Assembly: GCA_022705325.1 (NCBI GenBank)
Contig: JAKJER010000025.1
Location: forward strand, 1 to 64,000
DNA length: 64,000 bases
Origin: Planctomycetota bacterium
GTDB lineage: Bacteria > Planctomycetota > Phycisphaerae > SM23-33
Direction: 5' to 3'
Position numbers and translations under genes: made by a program. The notes under the pieces were generated by a model, which saw only the letters and a program-made list of their open reading frames with translations, was not told the DNA's origin and did not search any database. Each line of letters starts with the position of its first letter. Positions within the stretch are counted from its first letter, which is position 1. This document shows, piece by piece, positions 55,122-62,772 of this stretch.

Positions 55122-56708
55122 CTACCGCTTGACGCGGACCTCGCTGATGAGGATCGTCCCGGCCGGGCCGGCCAGGTGAAGGCGAAAGTCGGCCAGGCCG
55201 TTCTGACGGCTCAGGAACGCGGGCTTCTTCAAGACGAACCTCGCCGTTTGCCATTGCCCCGTTCCCGCGGGGCGGACCACGTTGGCGGCCGCCGTGTAGA
55301 CGCCCCCGTGCGGGCCGGCGGGGTCCATCGCGTCGTACTCCAGGCGGATGGAGGCCTTGTCCTTGGCGGCAGGGGCGTCGAAGTAGTCCACCTCGACGGT
55401 GGCGGTCTCGAAGGGTTTCCACTTGAACGAGTCGTGCAGGCGGAAATAGAGGTAGTGGCCCATTCCCGTCTCGACGCTGCGGACGCCCTCGCGCCCGCCC
55501 TGGGAGGCGGACTCGTACTTTCCGTCGTCCACCTCGCAGACGTGCAGGCCGTCGTACTTCGGCTGTTTGCCCAGCACGGCCCGCACCTGCGGCGCGTCGT
55601 CGTAAGGGCCCTTGGGACGCGGCGGGAGCTTCCCGCTCTTGTACGCCTCCACGAACTGGCGGGTCAGCTTGATGTACTGCCGCCCGTACTCGCGGGAGTC
55701 GGCGATGTCGGTGGCCTCGTGGAACTCGTTCCACGTCTCCAGGAACACGATGGGCTTGGGTTGGCGGAGGACGCGGTACCAGTTGCGGCTGTAGAATGCC
55801 CCGTTCTCGCGGTCGGCTTTCAGCGGCAGGCGGCCCGGCACGGCGGAGTGGTCGTAGCCGGGCCCGAGGCCCGCGACATCGCCCGGGCACTTGTAGCCCA
55901 GCGCGCCGCCCCATGCGTAGACGGCGTCGGAGCGGACCTTCCACGAGACCTCGCGGACGACGAAGGGCTTCTTGCCGCCGAAGTCCTTCGCGAACGAGGC
56001 GTACACCTCGTCGATCGCGGCCTGGTCGTACGCCTTGGCGAAGGCGGCTGCGTAGAGGAACACGATGGGCCGCTCGTCCAGCAGGGCCCAGTGGCGCGGC
56101 GGGATGAGCGAGAAGAAGTCGCGGACGGTCTCGTAGAACCAGCGCCGGCCGGGCGGCGTGGTCAGGTCCTGCTGCTTGCCGGCGCCGTTGATCTGGAGCG
56201 TGCTGGTGTCGTAGAACAGACCGATGGCGGGGGGCTTCTTCCCCTCGGCCAGCAGGTCCTCGCGGGCCTTGACGAGGGGGGGCAGACCCTCGAAGCTCCA
56301 GTACATGCCCTTGCCGGGCGTCCGGTCGGCCGGCGTGCCCCAGTAGACCGGCAGGAGCACGTCGATGCCCGCGTCGATCATGTCCAGAAGCTGCTGCCTG
56401 TGCCAGGCGACGGATCGATAGGAGAACCCATCGAGCGTGCGCGGGTGCGTGGTCAGGGCGTCGCTGCCGTCGCCGTTGCGGATGTGTTCGGTCCGCCCAT
56501 TGGTGGCGTCGTACCAGTAGAAGTAGGGCGTCACGACCAGCCGCCCGTCGGAACCCCCCTTGAAACGCGGACTGTCGACGAAGGCATCGGCCTGGAGGTT
56601 CAGGGATGGGCCCGGCACGGCGGGGCCGACTGCCGGCTCGTCCGCGGGCGACAAGGCGAGCGCCGACGCAAGAACAGCGGCACAACTGATCGCATGAATC
56701 GGGTTCAT
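55122..56708 (-). CDS. DUF5010-like secreted glycan-active protein
   Basis: A 528-residue exported protein. The signal peptide (about 1-22) precedes a TIM-barrel-like domain of the GH71/GH99/DUF5010 type: VVTPYFYWYDATNGRTEHIR, LLDMIDAGIDVLLPVYWG, RPIVFLYAAAFAKA and IVFLETWNEFHEATDIADS, the last carrying acidic residues that may be catalytic. A C-terminal beta-sandwich (about 400-528) resembles a carbohydrate-binding module. It probably acts on an extracellular polysaccharide, but the reaction is not established. A promoter (TTGATT, 16 bases, GATAAT) ends six bases before the ATG, with no ribosome site, so the mRNA may be leaderless. It is divergent from the GH28-like gene. Confidence 0.78.
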   Translation of the reverse strand: MNPIHAISCAAVLASALALSPADEPAVGPAVPGPSLNLQADAFVDSPRFKGGSDGRLVVTPYFYWYDATNGRTEHIRNGDGSDALTTHPRTLDGFSYRSVAWHRQQLLDMIDAGIDVLLPVYWGTPADRTPGKGMYWSFEGLPPLVKAREDLLAEGKKPPAIGLFYDTSTLQINGAGKQQDLTTPPGRRWFYETVRDFFSLIPPRHWALLDERPIVFLYAAAFAKAYDQAAIDEVYASFAKDFGGKKPFVVREVSWKVRSDAVYAWGGALGYKCPGDVAGLGPGYDHSAVPGRLPLKADRENGAFYSRNWYRVLRQPKPIVFLETWNEFHEATDIADSREYGRQYIKLTRQFVEAYKSGKLPPRPKGPYDDAPQVRAVLGKQPKYDGLHVCEVDDGKYESASQGGREGVRSVETGMGHYLYFRLHDSFKWKPFETATVEVDYFDAPAAKDKASIRLEYDAMDPAGPHGGVYTAAANVVRPAGTGQWQTARFVLKKPAFLSRQNGLADFRLHLAGPAGTILISEVRVKR

Positions 56709-56714
56709 CCTTGG

Positions 56715-56742
56715 ATTATCGCAGTCAAACCGGCTGAATCAA
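56715..56742 (-). promoter_or_regulatory. Leaderless promoter of the DUF5010-like gene
   Basis: Minus strand TTGATT (56737-56742) and GATAAT (56715-56720) are 16 bases apart. Six bases lie between the -10 hexamer and ATG 56708. Confidence 0.55.
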
Positions 56743-56808
56743 GGCTGTAGGCCCTGGCCCATGCCGCGCCTGCGACAATGCCGCGCGGAATCGCCCGTTC
56801 TTATCTGC

Positions 56809-58209
56809 ATGAACAAGGACCGATTGCGCCTGTCCCGGCTGACGGCTGCCGCCCTTCTGATCGCGCTTGCGACGGGGGGCAGCCTGGCCGCGGCGTCGAA
56901 CGCGACCGTCTACCCCGCCCCGGCCGGCGAGAAGCTTTTCGAGGACTACCAGGTCCAGGTCGAGGGCAAGACGCTCGACGTGTACACGGCCCGCGTGCTG
57001 GACCCGCCCTTTGCGGGCAAGTACGACTTCGGGGGCAACTACGGCTTCGCGACGTTTGACATGTCCGGTCCGGTCATCGTCCGCATTGCATCGAGGCGGG
57101 TTCTGAAGGGCACGGTCGTCCGCCCGCGGTCGCTGGGGATCGAGCCTGTCGTCGTGGACGACCACACGATCACGCTGAAGCTGGAACGGCCCGTCAAGAT
57201 CAGCATCGAGCCGGACGGCAAGAAGGCGCCGCTGCTGCTCTTCGCCAATCCGCCCGAGACCGACGCGCCGAAGGAAGGCCAGCCGGGCGTGGTGTATTTC
57301 GGCCCGGGCGTGCACAAGCCGGAGAAGATCGCGCTGGGCTCGAACCAGACGCTCTATCTGGCCGGCGGGGCCGTGGTGAAGGCCGAGGTGCTCGTCCAGG
57401 GCCAGAACGTCACCGTCCGCGGGCGGGGCGTGCTGGACGGATCGGACTGGCCCTGGCGCAAAGGCCCGGTGGGCAGCATGATCCGCCCGGTGAACTCGTC
57501 TGACGTGTTGATTCGCGACATCATCATCCGCGGCTCGCCGCACTGGACGATCGTTCCGGTCAACTGCGAGCGGGTGACCGTGCGCAACGTCAAGCTGTGC
57601 AACTCCCGCGTGCAGAACGACGACGGGATCAACCCGTGCAACTCGCGAAAGGTGCTGATCACCGACTGCTTCATCCGCAGCGACGACGACTGCGTGGCCC
57701 TCAAGGGCCTGACGACGTCCAACGGCAACGTCGAGGACATCACCGTCGAGAACTGCACGCTCTGGTGCGACCGGGCCCGCATCTTCCTGCTGGGCCACGA
57801 GAGCCGGGCGCCCTTCATGCGCAACGTCCGCCTGCGAGACCTGGACATCGTCCATTTCTCCATGACCGCCTTCCTGCTGGAGCCGGGCGAGGAGATGCGA
57901 CTGGAGGACATCCGCGTCGAGAACGTGCGCATCCACGCCCAGGGCCAGCCCTCGCTGCTCCGCCTCCAGCCGGTGGTGAACCAGTACATGCGGACCAAGA
58001 CGCCCGGTTTCATCCGCGACGTGCGGTTCAAGGACGTCCGCCTGACGGGCCGGCCGGGCGAGGGCCTCTTGGAGGTCCGCGGGGCCGACGAGAAGCACGA
58101 CGTCCGCGACGTGCGTTTCGACGGCGTGACGGTCGGCGGCGAGAAGCTGACGGCCCAGTCGAAGCGCGTGCGGATCGGGCCGCATACCAGCGGCGTGGAG
58201 TTCAAGTAG
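56809..58209 (+). CDS. GH28-like parallel beta-helix glycosidase
   Basis: A 466-residue secreted protein. The signal peptide (about 1-29, ending GSLAAASN) precedes a beta-sandwich-like N-terminal part and a right-handed beta-helix from about 165. Catalytic-type aspartates lie in VQNDDGINPCNS and IRSDDDCVALKG, and AGGAVVKAEVLVQGQNVTVR and VLDGSDWPW match the GH28 polygalacturonase plan. It may cleave pectin-like or other uronic-acid polysaccharides. ATG 56809 begins directly with the signal peptide; the in-frame codons upstream are not supported. It heads a plus-strand run of Nudix, PQQ-propeller and ROK kinase genes. Confidence 0.85.
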   Translation: MNKDRLRLSRLTAAALLIALATGGSLAAASNATVYPAPAGEKLFEDYQVQVEGKTLDVYTARVLDPPFAGKYDFGGNYGFATFDMSGPVIVRIASRRVLKGTVVRPRSLGIEPVVVDDHTITLKLERPVKISIEPDGKKAPLLLFANPPETDAPKEGQPGVVYFGPGVHKPEKIALGSNQTLYLAGGAVVKAEVLVQGQNVTVRGRGVLDGSDWPWRKGPVGSMIRPVNSSDVLIRDIIIRGSPHWTIVPVNCERVTVRNVKLCNSRVQNDDGINPCNSRKVLITDCFIRSDDDCVALKGLTTSNGNVEDITVENCTLWCDRARIFLLGHESRAPFMRNVRLRDLDIVHFSMTAFLLEPGEEMRLEDIRVENVRIHAQGQPSLLRLQPVVNQYMRTKTPGFIRDVRFKDVRLTGRPGEGLLEVRGADEKHDVRDVRFDGVTVGGEKLTAQSKRVRIGPHTSGVEFK

Positions 58210-58210
58210 G

Positions 58211-58232
58211 CATGGGTCCTATGGGACCCGTG
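58211..58232 (+). promoter_or_regulatory. Hairpin next to the Nudix ribosome site
   Basis: CATGGGTCC (58211-58219) pairs with GGACCCGTG (58224-58232), with one G-T, around the loop TATG. It abuts GGAAAG, the ribosome site of the Nudix gene (ATG 58241). It may tie translation of the gene to that of the upstream one. Confidence 0.4.
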
Positions 58233-58240
58233 GAAAGACC

Positions 58241-58771
58241 ATGAACGCGAGCGAACCGTCAGACAAAGAGATTCTCTGGACCGGCAAGTACATTCGCCTG
58301 ATGCGGCGCGGGCGGTGGGAGTTCGTCGAGCGGGTGAACCTCAGCGGCATCATCGCGGTGGTGGCCCTGACCGACGACGACAAGATCGTCCTGGTCGAGC
58401 AGTTCCGCGTGCCGGTCGACGCGTCGGTGATCGAACTGCCGGCCGGGCTGGTGGGCGACGTAGCCGGCAGCGAGGAAGAGGCGATGGAGACGGCCGCCCG
58501 TCGCGAGATGATCGAGGAGACGGGCTACCAGGTGGCCGAGCTGACTCCGCTGTACGAGGGGGCGGCCTCGGCGGGGTTGAGCAACGAGCATATCTCGCTG
58601 TTCCTGGCCCGCGGGCTGACGAAGGTGGGCCCGGGCGGGGGCGACGAGAGCGAGGACATCCGCGTTCACGAGGTGCCCCGGGGCGAACTGGCGACCTGGC
58701 TCGACGCCCGCCGGCGAGAGGGCAAGGTGATCGACATTAAGGTATACTTGGCCCTGCCGTACTGTTCGTAG
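58241..58771 (+). CDS. Nudix hydrolase (ADP-ribose pyrophosphatase-like)
   Basis: A 176-residue enzyme. The Nudix core REMIEETGY is clear, with the preceding AGSEEEAMETAAR giving the acidic residues. The glycine normally at the box start is shifted by a few residues. The fold around it (IVLVEQFRVPVDASVIELPAG) is the usual ADP-ribose/GDP-mannose pyrophosphatase type. It would hydrolyse ADP-sugars to AMP and sugar phosphate. GGAAAGACC is a fair ribosome site. It sits between sugar-active genes, which suits a nucleotide-sugar substrate, but housekeeping is as likely. Confidence 0.88.
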   Translation: MNASEPSDKEILWTGKYIRLMRRGRWEFVERVNLSGIIAVVALTDDDKIVLVEQFRVPVDASVIELPAGLVGDVAGSEEEAMETAARREMIEETGYQVAELTPLYEGAASAGLSNEHISLFLARGLTKVGPGGGDESEDIRVHEVPRGELATWLDARRREGKVIDIKVYLALPYCS

Positions 58772-58773
58772 TG

Positions 58774-58836
58774 TGCCCCGCCTGCGGCGGGCAGGCCGTA
58801 AGGGCATTGGAACGGCGGAACCTGCCTGCCGGCAGG
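58774..58836. repeat. Two REP-like palindromes before the PQQ-propeller gene
   Basis: TGCCC-GCC and GGCGGGCA pair at 58774-58793, with a small bulge. CCTGCCGGCAGG at 58825-58836 is a perfect 12-bp palindrome. The same CCTGCC/GGCAGG core is at 44551-44576. Confidence 0.55.
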
Positions 58837-58874
58837 CCACGAGTGCCGCCACGATACGTCTTATGGAGAATTGC

Positions 58875-60122
58875 ATGCGAAGTCTCTTTGCCGCCGCTGC
58901 CGTTATCAGTTCCTTGTCCGCCTGGGCCCTGGCGGGCGACAACTGGCCGCAGTTTCGCGGCCCGACGGGCGAGGGGCATACCGACTCGGCCGGTCTGCCC
59001 GTCGAGTGGAGCGAGACGAAGAACGTCGCCTGGAAGACGCCGATCCACGACCGGGGCTGGTCGTCGCCGGTGGTCTGGGGCGACCAGGTGTGGATGACGA
59101 CGGCCACGCCGGACGGCAGGAAGATGTACGCGGTGTGCGTGGACAAGGCCACCGGCAAGATCGTGCACGATCTGCTGATCTTCGAGACGTCCGCGCCGGA
59201 CAAGATCAACGCGTTCAACAGTTACGCATCGCCCACCCCGGCCATCGAGGAGGGGCGGGTGTACGTGCACTTCGGCAAGTTCGGGACGGCCTGCCTGAAC
59301 ACGGCGGACGGGAAGGTCCTCTGGCAGCGGCGGGACATCCTGTGCGACCACTTCGCCGGGCCGGGCTCCTCGCCGCTGCTGCTGGGGCGGATGCTCGTGC
59401 TGACCATGGACGGGATGGACCAGCAGTACCTGATCGCCCTGGACAAGCAGACGGGCGAGGAAATCTGGAAGACGCATCGATCCACGGACTTCGGCAAGCT
59501 GGATGGCGACCTTCGCAAGGCGTTCTCCACCCCGCTGCTGGTCGCTCACGGGGGCATTCGCCAACTCGTCGTCGCCGGGGCCCAGGCAGGCAACGGCTTC
59601 GACGCCGCCGGCGGCAAGGAATTGTGGGCCGTTCGTTACCCGGGCGGGTTCTCGAATTCCTCCATGGCCGTGCGGGCCGGCGACAACGTGCTCATCAACA
59701 CGGGCTTCGGGCGGGCCAAGCTGTGGGCCGTCCCGCTGGCCAGCCGCCAGGACGCGACGGGCCAGGTGAAGTGGAAGGTGGACCAGGACGTGCCCCTGCG
59801 GTCGTCGCCGATCGTCGTGGGGGGCAACGTCTACATGGTCAGCGACACCGGCGTGCTGAGCTGCCTGGACGCCTCGACGGGCAGCCGCCACTTCCGCGAG
59901 CGCCTGCGCGGGGGGAACTTCTCCGCCTCGCCCATCAGCGACGGCAAGCGGATCTGGATGTGCGACGAGAAGGGCACTTCGCACGTGATCGAGGCGAGCG
60001 ACCAGTACAGGGAGCTTTCGGCCAACAAACTGGACGACGGCTGCATGGGCAGCCCGGCCGTCTCGGGCAAGGCCCTGTTCCTCCGCACGAAGTCGGCCCT
60101 GTACCGGATCGAAACGAAGTAG
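58875..60122 (+). CDS. Exported PQQ-type beta-propeller protein
   Basis: A 415-residue periplasmic protein. A signal peptide (1-20, ending WALAGD) is followed by repeated WD/PQQ-like blades: NWPQFRGPTGEGHT, WSSPVVWGDQVWMTTA, VCVDKATGKIVHDL, TADGKVLWQRRDI, ALDKQTGEEIWKTH. These are typical of planctomycete outer membrane assembly BamB-like/PQQ-propeller proteins with unknown ligands. There are no clear PQQ-binding residues, so a dehydrogenase role is not supported. ATG 58875 has GGAG seven bases upstream. It lies in the same direction as the Nudix and ROK genes. Confidence 0.82.
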   Translation: MRSLFAAAAVISSLSAWALAGDNWPQFRGPTGEGHTDSAGLPVEWSETKNVAWKTPIHDRGWSSPVVWGDQVWMTTATPDGRKMYAVCVDKATGKIVHDLLIFETSAPDKINAFNSYASPTPAIEEGRVYVHFGKFGTACLNTADGKVLWQRRDILCDHFAGPGSSPLLLGRMLVLTMDGMDQQYLIALDKQTGEEIWKTHRSTDFGKLDGDLRKAFSTPLLVAHGGIRQLVVAGAQAGNGFDAAGGKELWAVRYPGGFSNSSMAVRAGDNVLINTGFGRAKLWAVPLASRQDATGQVKWKVDQDVPLRSSPIVVGGNVYMVSDTGVLSCLDASTGSRHFRERLRGGNFSASPISDGKRIWMCDEKGTSHVIEASDQYRELSANKLDDGCMGSPAVSGKALFLRTKSALYRIETK

Positions 60123-60278
60123 CGATCGCATCGTGTCCGCAGGGGCCTGGGGCCCTGGCCCGGAGTGCCCGGAGTCCATCGCGGGTCGCCCGCCCGGGGC
60201 CCGCGGACGCTACTGGACAACTCCCGCCTCATCATGCACAATGTGGGCCTTGGCGACCTGATAGAAAGGGACTATCCC

Positions 60279-61250
60279 ATGGCGAAATGGTGCCTCGGTA
60301 TCGACCTGGGCGGGACGTTCATCAAGTTCGTGCTGGTGGACGAGAAGTTCCGCCCCACGCCGACCATGCAACTGCCCACCCCGCCCCAGGGCGGCGCGGG
60401 CAACGTGGTGGCCCAGATGGCCGCGGGACTGGGGAAGATCCTCAAGAAGAACCGCGTCCGCCGCGACGACGTCCTGGGCATCGGCGTGGGATCGCCCGGG
60501 CCCATCAGCATCTCCAGGGGCATGGTCATGGCCATGCCCAACATCCCCGGCATGGACAAGTGTCCGCTGGCGGGCATGGTCGCCGAGGCGGCCGGTCTGC
60601 CCACGGTGCTGGAGAACGACGCGAACGCCGCCGCGTACGGCGAGTACATCGCGGGCGCGGGCAAGAACGTCGGCGACATGGTCATGTTCACGCTGGGCAC
60701 CGGCGTGGGCGGCGGGGTGATCATCGGCGGGCAGATCGTCCACGGCGTCCACGACGCCGGGGCCGAACTGGGCCACCTCATCGTCCAGCCGGAAGGGGCC
60801 TTGTGCGGCTGCGGGCAGCGCGGCTGCCTGGAGCAGTACGCCTCGGCCACCTTCATGGCCAAGCGGACGGAAGAGGCCTTGGCCGCCGGTGACGAGCCCA
60901 GCCTGCTGCGAGCGGTGCTGAAGCGCAAGGGCAAACTCGAGAGCCGCGACGTGAACGAAGCGCGCGCCAAGGGCGACAAGTTCGCGGCCCGCATGTGGGA
61001 CCAGTGCGCGTACTACCTGGCCCTGGCGTGCGTGAGCTTCTGCCGCATCTTCGACCCCGACGAGATCGTGCTGGCCGGCGGGATGAGCAACGCCGGACAG
61101 GACCTGCTGCGCCCGCTGAAAAAGCACTTCAAGGCCCAGACGTGGACGCTGCTGCCCCCGCTGACCCGGATCTCCATCGCCCGCCTGGGCAACGACGCCG
61201 GCGCCATCGGCGCCGCCGGCGTGGCCTGGCAGCGCCTGGGTGGAAAGTAG
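60279..61250 (+). CDS. ROK-family sugar kinase (glucokinase-like)
   Basis: A 323-residue kinase. The phosphate loop is CLGIDLGGTFIKFVLVDE. VLENDANAAAYGE supplies the sugar-binding Asp-Ala-Asn region, and LGTGVGGGVIIGGQIVHG is the second phosphate motif. The zinc signature CGCGQRGCLEQYAS is complete. ROK kinases phosphorylate glucose, mannose, fructose or amino sugars; glucokinase is the likeliest. GAAAGGGA lies before ATG 60279. It would feed sugars released by the secreted hydrolases into glycolysis. Confidence 0.92.
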   Translation: MAKWCLGIDLGGTFIKFVLVDEKFRPTPTMQLPTPPQGGAGNVVAQMAAGLGKILKKNRVRRDDVLGIGVGSPGPISISRGMVMAMPNIPGMDKCPLAGMVAEAAGLPTVLENDANAAAYGEYIAGAGKNVGDMVMFTLGTGVGGGVIIGGQIVHGVHDAGAELGHLIVQPEGALCGCGQRGCLEQYASATFMAKRTEEALAAGDEPSLLRAVLKRKGKLESRDVNEARAKGDKFAARMWDQCAYYLALACVSFCRIFDPDEIVLAGGMSNAGQDLLRPLKKHFKAQTWTLLPPLTRISIARLGNDAGAIGAAGVAWQRLGGK

Positions 61251-61281
61251 CGGAACGATGACCGGCGACCCGGGGCCTGTT

Positions 61282-61356
61282 GGGCTGCCGAACGGCAAGC
61301 CCTTCGACAGCGCCCCGGCCCGGCCTTGGCTTGCCTTTCCGCAGCCTGGCCAAGGC
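61282..61356. terminator. Hairpin region between convergent ROK and exported-protein genes
   Basis: Two stems are seen: GGGCT-GCC with GGC-A-AGCCC (61282-61302), and GCCTTGGC with GCCAAGGC (61323-61330 with 61349-61356). The second is perfect. GTTTCC follows. They may end transcription from both sides. Confidence 0.45.
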
Positions 61357-61381
61357 GTTTCCACACAGTGTGTCGCAACCG

Positions 61382-62695
61382 TCAGTCGAAGATCGTCCTG
61401 CGGCTGGGCAGGAGTTGGGAGCGGTCGAATCGGGCCGTCCCGCGGGCCGGGGGGGAGAGGGCCTTGCCCGCGTCGCCTTCGGCGGTGGAGAGTTCCGCGA
61501 ACACGCTGATCGCCCCCATCATGCCCGCGCCGGCTTCCATCTTGGGCGGGCGGGGGAGCTTGACCTTCACCTTCGTGATCTGCCCGCCCGCGCCGGGTTT
61601 GACGGGGCTGGCCAGCGTCAGGGCGGCGCCGGTGTTGCCGATGTCCGCCTTCGAGCCGTCGCGGAAGGTGAGGGTGGAGCGGCCGCGCCAGACGTCGTCG
61701 GGGCGGATCGAGTTGCCCGCGAAATGCGCCAGCAGGACGCACGCGTCGGGCGGCCTGGCCGACGGCTGGAGCATCCACAGGATGGACGCGACGATCTCGT
61801 CGCCTTCCTGGTGCAGCGAGAGCACGCGGGCGACGGCGCCCTCCGGGCGGACGGCGGCCAGTTCGCGCCTGACGAGGGCGTCGGCCGGGGCCAGGACGGC
61901 GGCGCGGGAGGCGTTTCGCCAGGCGACGAGCCAGTCGTCGCGGGCGGCGGCCTGGCGGGTCAGAGAGAGCAATTCGCGGAGCAGGGCCGCGGACTGGGCG
62001 TCGCGCGGGGCGGGGCCGTCCGGCTGCCACTGGAGCGGGCGGAAGGTGAGCGGCTGGGGGTCGAGGTCGTCGAAGGCGAGTTGGGCGTCCTTCGTGTCGC
62101 GGGGCACGACATAGACGAACGTCAGGGTGTTCCGCCGTCCCGCGCCGACCAGCAGGGCGGTGCACTTGTCGCCGCGGGCGTAGCGCAGGACCGAGGGCGG
62201 CGGGCCGGGTTGCAGATCAACGATCCGCTCGGCGGGGATGGTGGACCAGCCCGGGCCGTCGGGGCAGGAGGTGAGCCGCGGGGCGATCTCCCGTCCGTCG
62301 ACGACCAGGCGGACGCGCGTGCTGACCAACAGACGCGCGTTGTGGGCCGGAAGCGGCGGTCTGCGGCCTTCGGCGGGCCGGCGGCCCTTGAGGTACTCCA
62401 GCAGGCCGGCGTCGAGGAGGTCGGCCAGAGGCTCGAGCTTCTTGTCCATGGGCGCCGAGTCGCTGAAGGTGGGGGCGAACTCGACGTCGACCAGGGCGAC
62501 ACAGCGGTCGGCGGCCTTGGGGGCGAGGGCGATCTCCCGCCCGTCCACAACCTCCAGATACGTCGGTTCGAGCGAGCGGGCGGCGACATTGACGCGCCAG
62601 TAGATGGGTTTTCTCCTGGCGGTCTGCCCCTCCGCCGGGGGACAGATGGACAGGGCCAGGAGCAGGGCGGCATAAGACAGAATGTTCACCCGCAT
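61382..62695 (-). CDS. Exported protein of unknown function
   Basis: A 437-residue protein with a signal peptide (about 1-23, ending AEGQ). I do not recognise a family. The middle holds beta-strand-rich text such as RVNVAARSLEPTYLEVVDG, LVVDGREIAPRL, DKCTALLVGAGRRNTLTFVY and VVPRDTKDAQLAFDDLDPQ, and VRRELAAVRPEGAVAR, suggesting two or three beta domains with a helical linker (about 235-290). There are no obvious catalytic or metal motifs. The CAATTGGAGAACACG ribosome site supports ATG 62695. It is between the ROK gene (convergent) and rarA (same direction, 77 bases). Confidence 0.65.
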   Translation of the reverse strand: MRVNILSYAALLLALSICPPAEGQTARRKPIYWRVNVAARSLEPTYLEVVDGREIALAPKAADRCVALVDVEFAPTFSDSAPMDKKLEPLADLLDAGLLEYLKGRRPAEGRRPPLPAHNARLLVSTRVRLVVDGREIAPRLTSCPDGPGWSTIPAERIVDLQPGPPPSVLRYARGDKCTALLVGAGRRNTLTFVYVVPRDTKDAQLAFDDLDPQPLTFRPLQWQPDGPAPRDAQSAALLRELLSLTRQAAARDDWLVAWRNASRAAVLAPADALVRRELAAVRPEGAVARVLSLHQEGDEIVASILWMLQPSARPPDACVLLAHFAGNSIRPDDVWRGRSTLTFRDGSKADIGNTGAALTLASPVKPGAGGQITKVKVKLPRPPKMEAGAGMMGAISVFAELSTAEGDAGKALSPPARGTARFDRSQLLPSRRTIFD

Positions 62696-62772
62696 CGTGT
62701 TCTCCAATTGCACGACATGGAGATTACTGGAAGACCAAGCGGATCGCAAACGATTCACCTCAATCCCCACTC

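Noticed and set aside
58875..60122. PQQ-dependent alcohol dehydrogenase
   Set aside because: Only about 415 residues, no calcium/PQQ catalytic residues or vicinal cysteine pair seen. A structural beta-propeller is a safer call.
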